64,000 bases of DNA from Magicicada septendecula (GCA_034769895.1 CM068373.1:283183879-283247878), one strand, 5' to 3'; positions 33,230 through 46,480 are shown, counted from the first letter of the stretch. A program made the numbers and translations. The notes: generated from the letters alone by a model not told the origin.

Positions 33230-33835
33230 ATCAGTTAAGGGAAATGGGTAGTTTACCTGCAACGTTTTACGTTTTAACAGGAGTAAAATACTTAATTTTA
33301 ATAAATAAACCATCCTGAAAAGAAGGTCATAATAATCCACTGTAGAAAGGTAGATGAAAAATCTATAAATGAAAAGGGTAGTCGAAGGGAAAAGGGGATA
33401 ATTTTTCAAAAAATACCTTTTTGATGTTAAATAAAGTACTTCATTTTGAAGGATAATATACCTTAGCAATTACATATAATGGACCTATTACTCAATAAAA
33501 GTGTAAATACCAAAAATAGGGTTGTTCTGTTAAGGGGGAGAGGTAGTTTGCCTGGAGATGTAAATCATATATCTATAATTGGAGAGGATATATATGAAGA
33601 ATGAGGGGATGATTTTTTTAAAAATACTTTGCAGATATCAAGTAAAGTACGAGCACTTAATTTTGAAGGATACGATACCTTAGGAATTACATACGATAAA
33701 ACTATTACTCTATGAAAGTGTAAATATTATTAATGGTGGGGATCGGTTGAGGAGGAAGGATGATTATCTGCGTAGTTCAGTTTCGTTATAAGATAAAGGT
33801 ACCTAATTTTTATAAATAAAGTGACTCGAAAATAA
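33230..33835. repeat. Diverged tandem repeat, period about 215-300 bp
   Basis: Three units start near 33236, 33532 and 33750 with variants of AAGGGAAATGGGTAGTTTAC. The block TTTTGAAGGATAATATACC (33446) recurs near 33661, followed by a similar ATTACATA segment and AAAGTGTAAATA. No coding potential. Confidence 0.6.
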
Positions 33836-34399
33836 CATTAAATTAAACGACTACTCCATAATAACAAAAACATATATAAATAGTGAAAACAGTTTGAGGG
33901 TGGGGAATATAATTTTTTTGAAATTATCGAACCGAATTCAAGTAAATGATTTTTACATATGAATCTTAGAACATGTACGTAATATATGGTTCTACATACC
34001 GATTTTTTAATTACCGAATGCATATTACGTATACTTATCATAATCTTTATTGTAAACATTTGGTTTACTTGTAATATATTGTGATCAATATTATTTTAAT
34101 CACCTTTACGGCAGTGTTGTAATATGTCGGCAGGCTAGGCGTGTAATATCGACTTTAATCTGTACGTAGGAACTTGAACAAAACAGTTGCTGTTGCACGA
34201 ATATTGGTTCCCTGTCTGCATGCAACAGCGGTCGGCTGAGCTTTTAACTAAATAAGATTTACACGAACACAGTTTCTATCAGGATAGTTTTTACCAATAC
34301 ACTAACAACCACGCTGCTTTTAAAATATAATTTTTACTATAAATTATGTTGTTGCTTTTTACATAGTTCTTTCTATTTGTATCGGCCACCTGAGGACCA
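33836..34399. other. No gene seen
   Basis: AT-rich and unrecognised. Confidence 0.4.
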
Positions 34400-35090
34400 C
34401 ATGCCAATTTCAATTTTTTGTTCCTTGTTATTTTCTTTTGCTCCAATATTCATTCATGTTTTCACTATGTCTCTTCTTCCTGTTTTCAGTCTACTGTAAA
34501 CCTGCGTTTTTCTCTATCTACCCTAAACTCCTTCTATTTTTAACCCAAAAAAAGTTCTCTTTCAATTACTTCTTCCGCATTTATATTATTTTTTCTAAAT
34601 CCTTTTTGACTTCTTTATCCCAACTTGATGTTGACTTCTTTTCACACAGATATCTGAAGATCTGTTTTGTTAACCTATTGTCGTCCATTCTATATAAATG
34701 TCCAAAAAATACTAGGCTTCTTTTTTTCACTGTTTTTGTTATATTTTCTATAGTTTGATATATTTCATCATTAGTTCTTAACTTCCAACCTTCTGAAGTT
34801 TATCGTGGGCCTAATATTTTCTTAATAATTCGTATTTCCAATAATTCTACTATGTTTAAATTATAATTCAATGCTAGACATTCACTTGCATATAGGCATT
34901 CTGGCCTCACTAGTATACTGCAATGCCTTATTTTCGCATTTTTAGATATGCACTTTTATTGAAAATATCTTTAGTTATACCATATGCTTTTTCCATTTTG
35001 TGAATCCTTTATCCTTTCACATAGTTTTATTACTTATATTTATATAACTCTTTTCTGTGTTGAATGTTTTTTGCTCAATGTTTGCAGATG
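34400..35090 (-). pseudogene. LINE ORF2 tail
   Basis: The minus strand shows FFGHLYRMDDNRLTKQIFRYL followed by SSWDKEVKKDLEKI in one readable stretch at about 34600-34740. Upstream on that strand are remnants like a SETW-type thumb. GHxxRMxxxRLTKQIF is characteristic of this LINE group. Several frame breaks. Confidence 0.72.
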
Positions 35091-36675
35091 GATTTGCGGC
35101 TTTCGTTGATGTTCATTATTTATTTTTATTAAAGATTTTTTATGAGTAAACCATTGTAAAATATGCTTTGAAACTATAAAAATTGAAATGCATTTATTAC
35201 ATTAAAATTGTTTGTGCATTTGAAAAATGTAAAATATTTTTAACCACCATTTTTAAGCATATTAGATTAATAATATTTGGTTATTTTTAACCAACCACAA
35301 ATAGATTTAGTTAAAATAAAATTGGATCATGTAAACAGCTAAACATTGGTGAAATTTATAAAACTCATCGTAATGCATGTGATATAATCCATACGTCCTT
35401 ACACAGCTTCCACGGAAACGGACAATATTTTCAGTTGTTTGTAAACTAGTGTACACTGGAACAATTACATCAGATAAAATTAACATTTTTTAATGGTGAC
35501 AGGTTAAAGAAAGTATACGTTTTATTTTTGTGGTGTATTAAGAAGTAACGCCATTCTCAGTAAATTCTAATCGAAGTACTTCAGTCAGCCCAAGAAACGA
35601 GACAATGCTTATTAAGTTCTTCCGTTAGACACTGTACAAAATTTTATCGGTCAAGATAATGATATACACTTAAGCTCCCTGCACTTCACAACTCGTTCAC
35701 AAATTTGAACATAACATATTTGTTATTAAGTGAAATAATACTAGTAAACAGTGGTTGATTTCTAAAATTATAGGTGCCAGATCGGATCAATTCAAAAGTT
35801 GTACAGACACAAATATACTTATATTTTTTATTAGCGTATAAGTTTCCATCAGGTTATAAACTACGTATAAACGTATATCTGAAAAGGTAATAAAGTGTAC
35901 TAAGATTTCTAAAGAGCTTCATTGTCAAGTTAGTCGCACGACAATCGAAAACATGTCACTCACGATGTCGTCATCCCGGAGCCGCAATCAAACTCTTAGT
36001 GATGGTTTCGGTAGTTCGAACATTTTAAAATAGTTTCCATAGTTTCATCATTGTGTCGTCATATTGTTTGTTTCTTGACCTTTCCTTACTCTTTGTGTCC
36101 AATGCTATATGATGGCCAGAAATCAGACCTCTCACTCACTTGAAGATATTGCTATTGATTCAATAGCATATTTCAAGATAGAAAGACTTTCCGGAAAAAT
36201 TCTGGAATGCACATATTCTCGGAAGCGCCCAATCAGTTGCCATTCACGTAGTTTTAATTTTGAAGCAAATTATTTTATTTTATTTATTGTTTAGGGACAT
36301 GTTCGAGCGGAAGTAGTTAAGATAAAGGTTAGTGGTGGTGTTTGATTTTGGCAAATGTTTAGTTTTGTAGTGTGTGATAAGAGCAACAATTTAAAAAGTA
36401 GTAGTAAATTGTTGTAATAATTAGGTTTTTCTTTTAATATATCGAAACGCCGTTCCAGTGCGTTCTCCCTGAAATCAAGCCCTGCTATTAATTGTTCTAA
36501 TCTGTGAGTAAATTTGTTTGTAGGATGTGATGTTTAGCTTTTTTCTGGAAACACAACAAGAAAGTCACCATACATCGTTTCTCTTACTTTACGTTTTTGC
36601 TTTTTAACCTTTTAAAATTTTTTTGCTTCTTGTTCACATATAAAAATTAAAAGTAATATGATTCACTCGTAATTT
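35091..36675. other. No gene seen
   Basis: AT-rich stretch. A 61-codon open frame at 36109-36294 has no recognisable features, and no repeats stand out. Confidence 0.45.
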
Positions 36676-36679
36676 CTAC

Positions 36680-37195
36680 TCTCCAACTGTGTCATCAATA
36701 CAGATATTTGGCAGTGTTGGATATATGCAACAGCCTTGGTACATATTTCAAAAATCTCCTCTGTCAAATCCTCTCTTTTATACAATACTATATTTGTAAC
36801 CTATAATAATATGAGCTCTCTATACGTTCTACAAGATGTTCAGGATAACCCTTACTACAAAATAATAATGTTTCTAAAATGGACCTCTTAACTCTATCAA
36901 ACGCTCTCTCATAGTCAATAAATACAAAGTGTGCCTTCTAACTTACTTCATTACTCAATCAATTTTTCAAACCAAATATGTCGTAAATGCAAGATCTGCT
37001 TTTACAAGGTCCTGAATGTTTATTAAGAAGTAAAATGTGTATTGATAAATAAAAGTATTTAATAAAAGTGTAAAGTGTAAGTGTAGAGTGTAGAGTGTAA
37101 AAGTATAATAAACGTGTGATTATGTTAGCAGCTCTAGCTACATTGTTTAATTTCACCGACATTAAAGACATTATGCATATGATGTCACAATTTCC
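36680..37195 (-). pseudogene. LINE RT palm fragment with an insertion
   Basis: The minus strand reads CKSRSCIYDIFGLKN, then HFVFIDYERAFDRVKRSILE, and GYPEHLVE. This is the RT block around the first catalytic aspartate (FIDYERAFD). About 110 bp with GTGTAAAGTGTAAGTGTAG-like repeats (37030-37140) interrupts it. Stops are frequent. Confidence 0.78.
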
Positions 37196-38639
37196 TCTTC
37201 ATCCCGGACGTTGGTAATTTATAATTCCTTTCTTTCCGTAATCAGTCTCTTAAGAACCACAAAACTAGAGACTGCCCCACCATTCTCAGCATTCTTAAAC
37301 AAGGGATACCTTACGGGAGTGGTTTCCCTTTGGCTTCTCTATCTTATGCCGTTGACTTCAAAATTTATTCTCTTATAGTAATGGTTTCCCAGCCCAAGGT
37401 CAAGAAAGGTTTATTTACTCTATTATTTTACCCGCTCATCTAACATCCTTGGAGGTCGTTGGCACTTGGTAAAAGGGTAGCTTCTTATCTCGGTCCCAAC
37501 ACTTGTTAGCCCTCTCAGACGTTTGCCCTCTCACTATCACGGGGAGATGACTGTCATGATTTTCTCTCATCAAGTCCAGGATTGTAATGGCATTTCCCAA
37601 AATCTCCAGTACTTTTAGGAGAGAAGTCACGTCACGGTACAGATAGAATACCGAATAAAATGCTTTTGTTATATAAGCAGACACGTGGATAATAAAATAT
37701 TTTTCACATGTAAAGTTTACACCGTGTGTGGGTAGGTATTTTTGACTATAGATATAAGAGTGCATGTGTTTATACGGATCTCCGGTTCTGACAAAACTAG
37801 CTCTAACACGACAGTGGATAACAGAGTACTAGAATAGACTGCTCGCTGGCTTTAGGCGATTTAGGAAATTTTTTTTGTTTCAAACCAAAGAAAAGTGTAC
37901 TCAGTAGCTGAATGAGATTTAACGTTAAAACCAACCAATTTCAGATATGATTTTTTCTGCAGTTAACTATACTAGACCAAAGGTGATCTCACAAAAAACG
38001 TTTACACAGATTGATTTCTTGAAAATTGTAGTATTTATTATATTAATATATTATTATATTATTTATGATTAAATTATTATATTATTATATTTTTATATTA
38101 CTATATTATTATATTTTTATATTATATCTGTATCTTGTAAAATTATTAACTTTTTTGCACAAAACTGTATTGTATACGATTCATAGTTAGCCAGTAACGG
38201 TACTATTTGTTATCAACAGTAGAACACGCAACTTTATTAAACCTCTTACCTTGGCCTTTCTAACGCGCTACCTTCAACCCTCCGCCGCCTAACATACATT
38301 TAAAATCAGTTCAAATCTAACCTCAGAAGCTGCCGTAATGCCGTAATTAATACATTGTAATGTTCTCGGTTACACATTTTTATGGCTCTTGTAGAATTTA
38401 TTACACTAATTAAAAAAAAAAATTTACAATACAATAAACAACGGCGGAAAGGAAACTTAGGAAGAGTGCCCGATTCAAATCTGGAAACACAAACCTATAG
38501 GACAGAGGTGTGCGGGCAGTCGCAGGGAAAGATGGCTTTAAACATTTTTTAATTTTAATTTTTATTTTAATTTTTTATTTTAAAATATTTTAATAGCGCA
38601 TTACTCAGTGTGACTAATTATTTTTGAATCTTATAGTGC
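37196..38639. other. Unrecognised, with an AT microsatellite
   Basis: A 109-codon frame at 37436-37765 (minus) is unlike any family I know. (ATTATATT)n-like sequence lies at 38035-38130. No supported gene. Confidence 0.45.
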
Positions 38640-38830
38640 TACAGAAGGAGGTGGTATGAACACTTGAACCGAATGCCTGATATCCGCTTACTCGTGACTA
38701 CCTTAGTTTATCACCCTACTGGGAAGTGAGATGTCAATTGACCGAGGAGGAGATGGGTTCCGGAACAGATCTAGGGCCTAATCCTTGGAGTGGTGATGAT
38801 GATAATGATGATGTTATAGTCCCGATTGCT
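38640..38830 (+). pseudogene. LINE ORF2 tail with (GAT)n-like end
   Basis: The plus strand reads RRRWYEHLNRMPDIRL, then LVYHPTGK, and RRRWVPEQI. The sequence ends in GGTGATGATGATAATGATGA. This matches the EHLxRMPxxRLP...YxPxGKRxxxRPRRRW pattern of LINE tails. Confidence 0.75.
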
Positions 38831-41300
38831 ATTATATTTTCTTTTGTCCTTAGTTATGAATTTTTCAAACAGGGTTTTGTTACTATGCGTATTGTCGTAT
38901 TTGTATGTTGTAACCCAAATTACTAAAAGATTACTTCTTTCGTCTCTTTGTTTGGTATTATTCAGTTGTTGATTATAGACCTGTGTTAATTAATTATCAA
39001 GTGTTTTACCAGAGAAAAACACTATATTACGGGTGTTATAATGAATAATCCAGTATTTTTCTCCAACCCTAGTCCCTCTGTATTATCTAAATTGAAAGAG
39101 CGGAATATGAAGAGAATAAGTTAGTTCTCCATTCTCCCGTATTCACCAGCTGTCTGCAATCGAGCGCTGTTATTAATGAATGACCCGTTCTTATAGGTTA
39201 AGTTGTTCCACTTGACGTTTTTATCACTTTCTTTCTCCCTAAATTACACCCTAATCGAAATACAATAACTATTCTACAATAACACAGAACATCGTCAAAT
39301 ACAAGAAGGATTCTTTATTTTATATTAGTTTAAATTTTCAACAGTTGCTTTCTTCAGTTATTAGAGCATCATATCGGTCATACAATACTGAATCGATTTG
39401 TTATTGAACTCGTGGTTTATGTTACAATTTAATTATAATTTTCAGTTTATCTCTTATCCCAGGGTACGTGTAATTCTTTTAACTATTAGTAAGGCCAGGT
39501 AATGCAAATTCAGGTTACTAGGTATTACAATTTAAATTAAAATCTTATTATTTAAAGTATTAACATAAGCAGGTTTTTACCAAACGTTTACAAGCTACTC
39601 ATCCAGGCCGTGTTCGAGTTAACGACGTTAGATCTAAGAGTGATGAAGAATGACGAAAATATTTCCAACTCCAGCTTCTCAATAAAGGTTGTGATTAGTG
39701 TCCCGGGCTGTAATGGAAAGTTCTGTTCTTGATTTTCGCTGATTTTCTCGTTTCTTGTGGTTACAGGTCCCAATGGAATTAGTGTAGTATTAAGTTCTTG
39801 CTCTGCAGTCAAAAGTGAGGTTCAGTAGGTAAATTTAATTCTCTTTAATTTTTTGTTGTAGGGTATTTATTCATTTCAACTTCTCCCGGTCTGGATTATC
39901 TGCATTTATTTATGGTTTCTTGTATAACTCATTTAGTGGTGAGTTTAGTTGATTTTTCTTAAGGTTTTTTATGTGAATTTTGTAGATAGGTTGTTTATTC
40001 TCAAAGTGATAATTTAGGAAGTCGTCCAATCCGTCTTTTTTTTATTTATTGTTTATAATTTAACATTGATGTGTAATAATTTTATTCATGAGGTTTTGTG
40101 GTTTTCTGGCGATTTTTAATGACTGAACTGTCCTCGTTTACATATAACAATTGAATGTCTAAATCAACAAGATTTCTTGCATTTTGTTGCTTTAACAACC
40201 ATTGCTTATTCTGTCATTGGATAATATCTGTTATCCTACAGCCAGAATTATAAAATATTCTTACACTTATTTAATAAAATACTCCCTGCTTGGAATTACA
40301 TTAAATCACATAAAACGTTCACTTAATCTGCCTTATTAAACCGTATACATTTTACTACATTTTCTTCTTAATTGACTTATTTTAAAAGGCATTAATTTCC
40401 TTTTACAAAATTCTGAATTTAGGCCTATTGGTATTATTACAGGTGTTATAATTTTTTGTTTTTAATTTAATTTTTCTTACCTGACCTACTGTACAAAGAG
40501 TCACTGGCTTATGGCCACTTATATCAATTTTAATTTCCTGGTTTCAATTCATTATTATTATTTAGTTCATCATTGAACCCTTCATTGGTTTTTAACATAA
40601 TTATAATGACCACTTGCCAACTTATTAACACTTATTGTCTTCCTGGCCAAGTTTACAAATATTATTTTAAAACAATTTCATTAATTATTTAAAGTAAATA
40701 CATTTAACATAATACCATACATAATAAATATACTTGTATTTAATTATTTAAATACAAGTTTAACATGAATGAAATGAGTACCCATTACTTAGTACTTCCT
40801 TAAAGCAACGGCTCCACACTTACTACACACAAAACATAAAATAAATATCATGTAAACACTATATCATGATACAGTACAACAACAAGTACATTTCATAAAA
40901 CATTAAATATTAATTGAACAGTATATTATACTCAACTCCTACACATTAAACTCATCCCATTAGACACAGTGTTTATAGTTTACATCTTATACTGCTCATT
41001 ACATATTTTATATTTAGGTACACCTTCAATGTTTTATTACCTAGTAACCTTACTAGGTACCATCAATGCATTTTTTAGGTGATATTGGCCCTCTTGTACT
41101 TAATTATGGCATACCTTAAGGGCATTGTTTCAGTTATTTTGATAAAGTTCTTTATGTAACGTCGGGAACCTTAACTTTGTTACGTTACAATGTGTATCTC
41201 TGCTTACATATAAAACATATATCTATGTTTTATGTGTGTGTGTGTGTGCGTGCGTGCGCGCGCGTGTTATTGTATAGACATTGTAAATTTATGTTGTTAA
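38831..41300. other. Long AT-rich stretch, no gene seen
   Basis: Mostly AT-rich. A (GT)n/(GC)n run lies at about 41232-41268. A short palindrome ACCTAGTAACCTTACTAGGT occurs near 41039. A 74-codon minus frame at 39588-39812 has no family features. Confidence 0.45.
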
Positions 41301-41320
41301 GATCTTCAGATTAGCAAATT

Positions 41321-41363
41321 AGCAAACGTTTCGGCCGTGCCATCGCCGGTCATCATCAGTGCT
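41321..41363 (-). ncRNA. Hammerhead-like motif with complete core
   Basis: AGCA, CTGATGA, T, GACCG to CGGCC hairpin with one A-C mismatch, GAAACGTT, TGCT. Stem I pairs over 4 bp with a sequence different from the other copies. Confidence 0.48.
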
Positions 41364-41879
41364 GATCGAGCTTTCTCTAACGTAGACGTCCCACGTACTG
41401 TGGAAATCGCTCAATTATTTAAGCCATTAAATAAATTTATTATGTGTAAATTAATAGATTTATTTATTGTCATGAATTTAGTGTTTACCAAGTACGTAAA
41501 ATTTTATTTTTCAAAACAGTTGACAAGGACAAAAACCCTACTTACGTGTAGCAAGTGGGGACCAGACTAGGCAGACTTTGTGGCGCTTGATAGCAAAGTC
41601 GCAAACACAATCCTGTGTCAAAAAGAAAAAAAAAACTAATAAGTTTTATAAACTGGTAGCGTAGACGGTTCATGGCCCTGTGAGGCGCCAATCTCGCTAG
41701 GTACGTACCGTCCGCCCTTGAGACTCCGCAAGCGGTTGTAACTCTTGTGTGTCTGAAACAGCGCATTTGTAACAATATTTTTTATAGTACGCCAGAGTTG
41801 TTTTTCATTCGTGATGTTTTCATTGGCGAATTTTTTTTAATACATGTGAATTGTACTGCCACAACTCACACACTACATT

Positions 41880-42190
41880 AAGGACAGCCTCATTCTCCCT
41901 TTTTCAAACAAACCACAAAGTAAACCTTAGTTTGTCCTAACTATAAATTTAACATATATAGATAACTAACTCATTAGCTACAAATCCTATTACAAGAAAA
42001 GAGTTTGCTATGACATCAAAATTTTGTAAAAACTATTACAAAACCAAAATTAAATGTCAAAATTAATTGAGTTTTCACGGCCGCCGTCCACATAATTGGA
42101 AACATTATAGACCGTGGTCTAGAGTCTATGTCGACAGACATTCCGGTCTCTCCATTAAAGCCCATCATCACTGGCAAACAATTGGCACGG
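41880..42190 (+). repeat. Left arm of a 4-kb inverted pair
   Basis: CCTCATTCTCCCTTTTTCAA through a CACGGCC segment to CATCATCACT is similar to the reverse complement of 45618-45950. The pair encloses LTR and PLE material. Confidence 0.75.
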
Positions 42191-42690
42191 GGTCCGCAAA
42201 ATCACCCCAACTTATGAGGTAGAGACTGTGTATTATGTTTAAGAAGGTCCACTTACATTGAATTTCACCTCAGCACGACCTCAGTCTAAGCTGGAAAACA
42301 GCATCAACCAATCAGCATCCAGTGCTGTCTCATTGGTTTGAAAGCACAGCATGCCAAATCCTATTTAATAGGAGGTTTCCTCTTTTATTCATCGCGACGG
42401 AACCATCTTTAAAGATCTCCACGGTCTCTATGTGCAGCTGAAAGTAATAGGCAAAGTCCGAGGATAAGATCTTAGTCTTCTCACAGAGTACGCGATGATC
42501 ATCGTTAAAGAGTGCATAGCAGACTTCTCCGGCTGCCTCAAGCGGTGCGGACGCTGGGCTTTGTGGTAGCAATTTTTACCGACACTGATGATGGCCTCCG
42601 ATGGTGAGGCCGAAACTTCTTCCAGCATAGACTCTAGACCACCGCCTAACACCCCGGCTTATAATGTTATCAATAATGAGTTGTTTACAC
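42060..42690 (-). mobile_element. Penelope-like element, 3' part with ORF tail
   Basis: On the minus strand a hammerhead-bearing inverted terminal piece (plus-strand motif at 42581) is joined to the end of the PLE ORF. HRLRQPEKSAMHS gives way in another frame to DDHRVLCEKTKILSSDFAYY, ETVEIFKDG and LNRIWHAVLSNQ stop. RxRQPEKSAVAEH, then HxxxFxxTxVL, then EIxKH and W is the usual C-terminal run of PLE endonucleases. A CCAAT box (42308-42312) follows; the TATA position holds a degenerate TTACATTG. A degenerate motif lies near 42140-42180. The RT and most of the endonuclease are lost. Confidence 0.78.
42581..42623 (+). ncRNA. Hammerhead-like motif with canonical CTGATGA
   Basis: GACA, CTGATGA (42585-42591), T, GGCC to GGCC hairpin, GAAACTTC. 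Stem III and stem I are degraded. Confidence 0.42.
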
Positions 42691-42899
42691 TGTCACAGTT
42701 TAGCCGGTGGTCCAGATTGTTCATGTTTATCACCAGACGTTTTGTACGTACTCATGACGGACATCTTCAGTAGCGCGGGAACTCAGATCAGAACACACCC
42801 GCGAACGAATACAAACCGTCGCGCAGGAAGACGCATGACAACTACCCTTGAACTAAGAGAAACAAATACTAATGTGTCCCGTTGAGGCATTCATATTTA

Positions 42900-43259
42900 T
42901 ATTTATATTTACTTTACAAGGTGCTTCAACGAGACAGGACAGTCTCTGTTTGTATTTGTTCGTGGGTTTTTGTGATCTGTATTTCCACTTCCCTGAAGAT
43001 GGTGGCAACCACCTGTAATCTAATTTAGTTTTAGTTTAGTCCTGGCGATAATCAAGTGCTGTTCACAGTGATTGTTGTTGTTTACTGAGAAGTGATTATC
43101 GTGTTAAATAGTGAAAAACTAATAAGGTGACACTTATTATTGAACAAATGTAACTTAAATTATTCTATAAGAGTAGCTTGTGATTCTTACGTTTTGTTTG
43201 TTACTAATTAAAGTTTGTGAATAGCGACTTCATTGTTGTCCAGTGTGACCGTCGTAACA
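42900..43259 (+). repeat. Partial LTR, family I
   Basis: The right end GACCGTCGTAACA and its preceding AATTAAAGTTTGTGAATAG match the family. The left part is diverged. The right flank is ATAT. Confidence 0.68.
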
Positions 43260-43309
43260 ATATTCTCATATATTCCTGGATTTTGTAGTCCATGACGTGT
43301 CCGTTGATT

Positions 43310-43447
43310 AACTAATTATAAGTATAATACTACTGACTCGGAACACTAAGTTTTGTATTGGTAAAAATGTAAACTTTTTTCGCTACAAGGTAAAGTTTTT
43401 GCTATGTAAAAACTTAGTGTTTAGAGTCGGTAGTATTATAATTAGAT
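43310..43447. repeat. Short fold-back repeat
   Basis: Arms with TAATACTACTGACTCGG and AACACTAAGTTTT are mirrored by AAAACTTAGTGTTTAGAGTC and GGTAGTATTATAATTA. It ends 8 bp before the LTR-like repeat. Confidence 0.8.
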
Positions 43448-43455
43448 TCTCATAC

Positions 43456-44998
43456 TGTAACGTATTGCCACGTTACAAATCCAGGGAACCCATCTTAACT
43501 GAACATCTGCCAATTACATGGGCTGCCTACGTTGTAACGAACTGTGATTAAAGTCAAATTAATTGAACAAATTAACTAATATAACCACAAGGAAACAAGG
43601 GAAGGTATTTTACTGATTTATGCACTCATCTTCATGTGTAACAAGACGACTTCTCTTTATTGACAACAGTTACTAAAAGATCCCATGACATCATTAATTA
43701 AACTAAAATATTTAAATGCTTTTTTATAAAACTTCGGGATCAAACTGATTATGTATTCTTATACCTCGGATCCGAGTTTACTTCAAGTATATTTATATTA
43801 AAGACTTCTAATTATTTTCAGTTCATCTAGACGCTTGCAAGACTTCTTTTACCATTTGAAGAATGGTATTATTACTTGAAGTGATAATAAATTACATTTA
43901 CATTTAAGGCGTTACAACGTATGATAATTGAATCTTACAGTAAACTCTTAGATTGTCTCATTTTAATTTTAAATAAAATTAATAGTCTTTGAAAAGTTTC
44001 TTTTTAATGTGAGTTGAGTATCAAATATGATTAACTCTCGATAGCCAAGCTATCGAGTCACCTTTACAATTGGTCGTAGTAACCTCGTCCTGGGGTGTCT
44101 GTCTTGGGAATTCTTGGAGTCGGCGTCATCATCTGTGTCGTGTCTTAGGCAAGAATTAGGTCGGATGTTCACTGCGGAGATTGAAGTTTCTTTGGTGAAA
44201 GTAGGTGTAGATTCACGGAGGTCCTCGTCAGCGTCTTATGCATCGTATACGTGTATTTATGAATTTTATGCAGATCACATCTTCAGGAGTGATGTGGTGA
44301 TCGGATTTACCTCTTGAGGGGAGACGTCATCTTGCTTAGCACTAGTTAAGTTTTTGTTTTACTTAATTACATCTTCTTCTTAACACATCTTTATATTATT
44401 CATACATTACACAATGCTCTCCACGTTTAGCAGTGGTAGCTAATATTCTAAAGTTAAACAAGAAAACAAATACATTTTGGTGGAGCTCTCGCTCTTACGT
44501 CTGTACGGTGTGACGGCAACACAGCGACTCTTTCTCGATTGAACTGGCACATCACAACGGAGAGGGGCAAGTACTCCGCGACAATATAGTTCCTATTTTT
44601 ATTTAAGTTAACATTCTTATTACCAAAAACCATACATTAATTATACATATATAATTTAAATGAGTTATTTTAACTACTATTCGTGCCTTCAAATTTCTAA
44701 TTATAAACATTATGATTTTTATATCTTCCTAAATTACAGACGACTCGGTAAACACGTTGAGTCCGGAATTAACAGGTCACCGCATGATGACTAGCAAAAG
44801 GTTAATTATGATAATAATAACTTTTTTACAATTCGACTTTTTAATTATTGCTTCTGTTGATTTTAATTCTCATTCTCATACTGATTTAGTACGGGGGCTT
44901 TAGGTTTAATGGTGCGATATAAAAATACTTAATCGCTCGCAAACTTAATTTTTATTTATTTAAGATTACAGTTAGAATTAAATCGTCAAATCGTCACA
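43456..44998 (+). repeat. LTR-like repeat, family II, copy 2
   Basis: 1543 bp, TGTAACGT to TCGTCACA, with ATAC on the left and ATAT on the right. It shares ends, length and landmarks with 9959-11507. It contains a perfect hairpin CTCGATAGC with GCTATCGAG at 44036-44056. No ORF of note. Confidence 0.52.
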
Positions 44999-45600
44999 AT
45001 ATAGCTCTCATAATTTAATTCTACCAGCTTTTTCTTAATACATTTATTTTGATCACACATACTTTCAACCTATCTTATAGTTCCTGTACCATTGTTTACA
45101 GGTATTGTTATTTACAATTTACAGGAGAGAGTAACGCGATTACTTTTAGAAAGACACATAAAGACTGGTAAAGCGAAAGTACATTGTACTCGTCTCAATG
45201 GTACAGAGTGGAATGACTGGGATCACACTCAAACAAAATCAAGTGCCACTGAGACGAGACGCTTGTGACGGTGGGAAACTCGAAACCTTCAGCTTGTGCG
45301 AAACAATGCTTACGAACAGAACGCGTAGTTCGGCAAACATTTCCAATTGCCTTTACGGCTGGGTATTTGAGCCCTGAGTTATTTTCAACAATGACTTCTT
45401 TAGAAACAATTGAACGATTGCTTTTCATTAACTAGGCCCTCTGATATAGTTATAAAACGACTACTGTGACAGGTGAACACGTTGTAAAACGAGGTCCGTA
45501 CCAGTGATAAAGTATCTAATTTAAAAAAGGTAAAATATTTATTTAAAACGTGACCAAAACCAAAGTACATAGAGTCTACCTCATCACTTGTGGATGACTT
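44999..45600. other. No gene seen
   Basis: Unrecognised sequence. Minus-strand frames of 76-77 codons have no features. Confidence 0.4.
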
Positions 45601-45617
45601 TGCGAACACCGTGCTTA

Positions 45618-45950
45618 TTGTTACCGACACTGATGATGGTGTCCAATGGAGACGCCAAAACGTCTGCCATCGCTGGCTCTAGACCACGGTCTAACAGCCC
45701 GGCCAATATTGTATCCAACTGTGTGGACCCCGGCCGTGAAAGCCTTAGCAACTCAACTCATTATTGACATTTAATTTTAGTTTTGTAAAGGTTTTTATAA
45801 AATGTTGATGTCTTAGCAGAATATTTTCTTGAAATTGAACTTCTAGCTAAACTGTAATATAACTATATATGTTAAATTTATAGTTAGGAAAAATCAAGGT
45901 TTACTTTGTGGTTGGTTTGAAAAAGGGAGAATGAGGCTCACGTTAGGGAG
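45618..45950 (-). repeat. Right arm of the 4-kb inverted pair
   Basis: Reverse-complement partner of 41880-42190. It contains the hammerhead-like motif at 45626-45668 (GACA, CTGATGA, hairpin, AAAACGTC, TGCC) and CACGGTCTAACAGCCCGGCC. Confidence 0.72.
45626..45668 (+). ncRNA. Hammerhead-like motif, GAAA altered
   Basis: CTGATGA core and a longer hairpin (GGTGTCC with GGAGACGCC). GAAA reads AAAA, so it is probably inactive. Confidence 0.38.
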
Positions 45951-46296
45951 AAACAATGCTCGCAAACACAACGCGAGGCAAAAATTTCCAATTATTTTCA
46001 ACAATGGCAGGGTTCTTTAGAGACAATTAAACCTTTGGTTTACATTAACTAGGCTTTAAGGTTTGTACTGGGCTTACAAAAACGTATGTAGCGTGGATGT
46101 TGATCCACAAAAATGGAATAAACCGCTAAATACCAGAGACAACAAAGCATGGTGCTAACAGCATACAGCATTTATACATGCTCAAGCATTCGTCAACATA
46201 CGTGAGTTTTGTTGTTCGAAGGCTTACACGGCTGGTGTCATTTGAATTAAAAATAACTGCCGGACTGTTTGGCCTTGGTCCAAGGTTTTCAATTAA

Positions 46297-46338
46297 ACCG
46301 GACGTTTCAGCAGCACCACTGGCTACCATCCTCAGTGG
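46297..46338 (-). ncRNA. Hammerhead-like motif
   Basis: TCCA, CTGAGGA, T, GGTAGC to GCTGCT hairpin, GAAACGTC, CGG. Core and GAAA are intact; stem I is weak. Confidence 0.42.
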
Positions 46339-46428
46339 ATGAAAAGAGTCAAACCTAACGCAGGTGTCGTACATTAGGACCACAGTACTGTGGTTAAGGT
46401 CAGAGATATCCCATGACACTACCTCTAC

Positions 46429-46480
46429 TTATAAATTTACTAAGTATCACGATCAGGCAATAACTACATCAACAGCCAAT
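46429..46480 (-). promoter_or_regulatory. CCAAT and TATA pair of a PLE
   Basis: On the minus strand ATTGG (46476-46480), 40 bp, TTTATAA (46429-46435), with the motif about 90 bp downstream. Confidence 0.5.
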
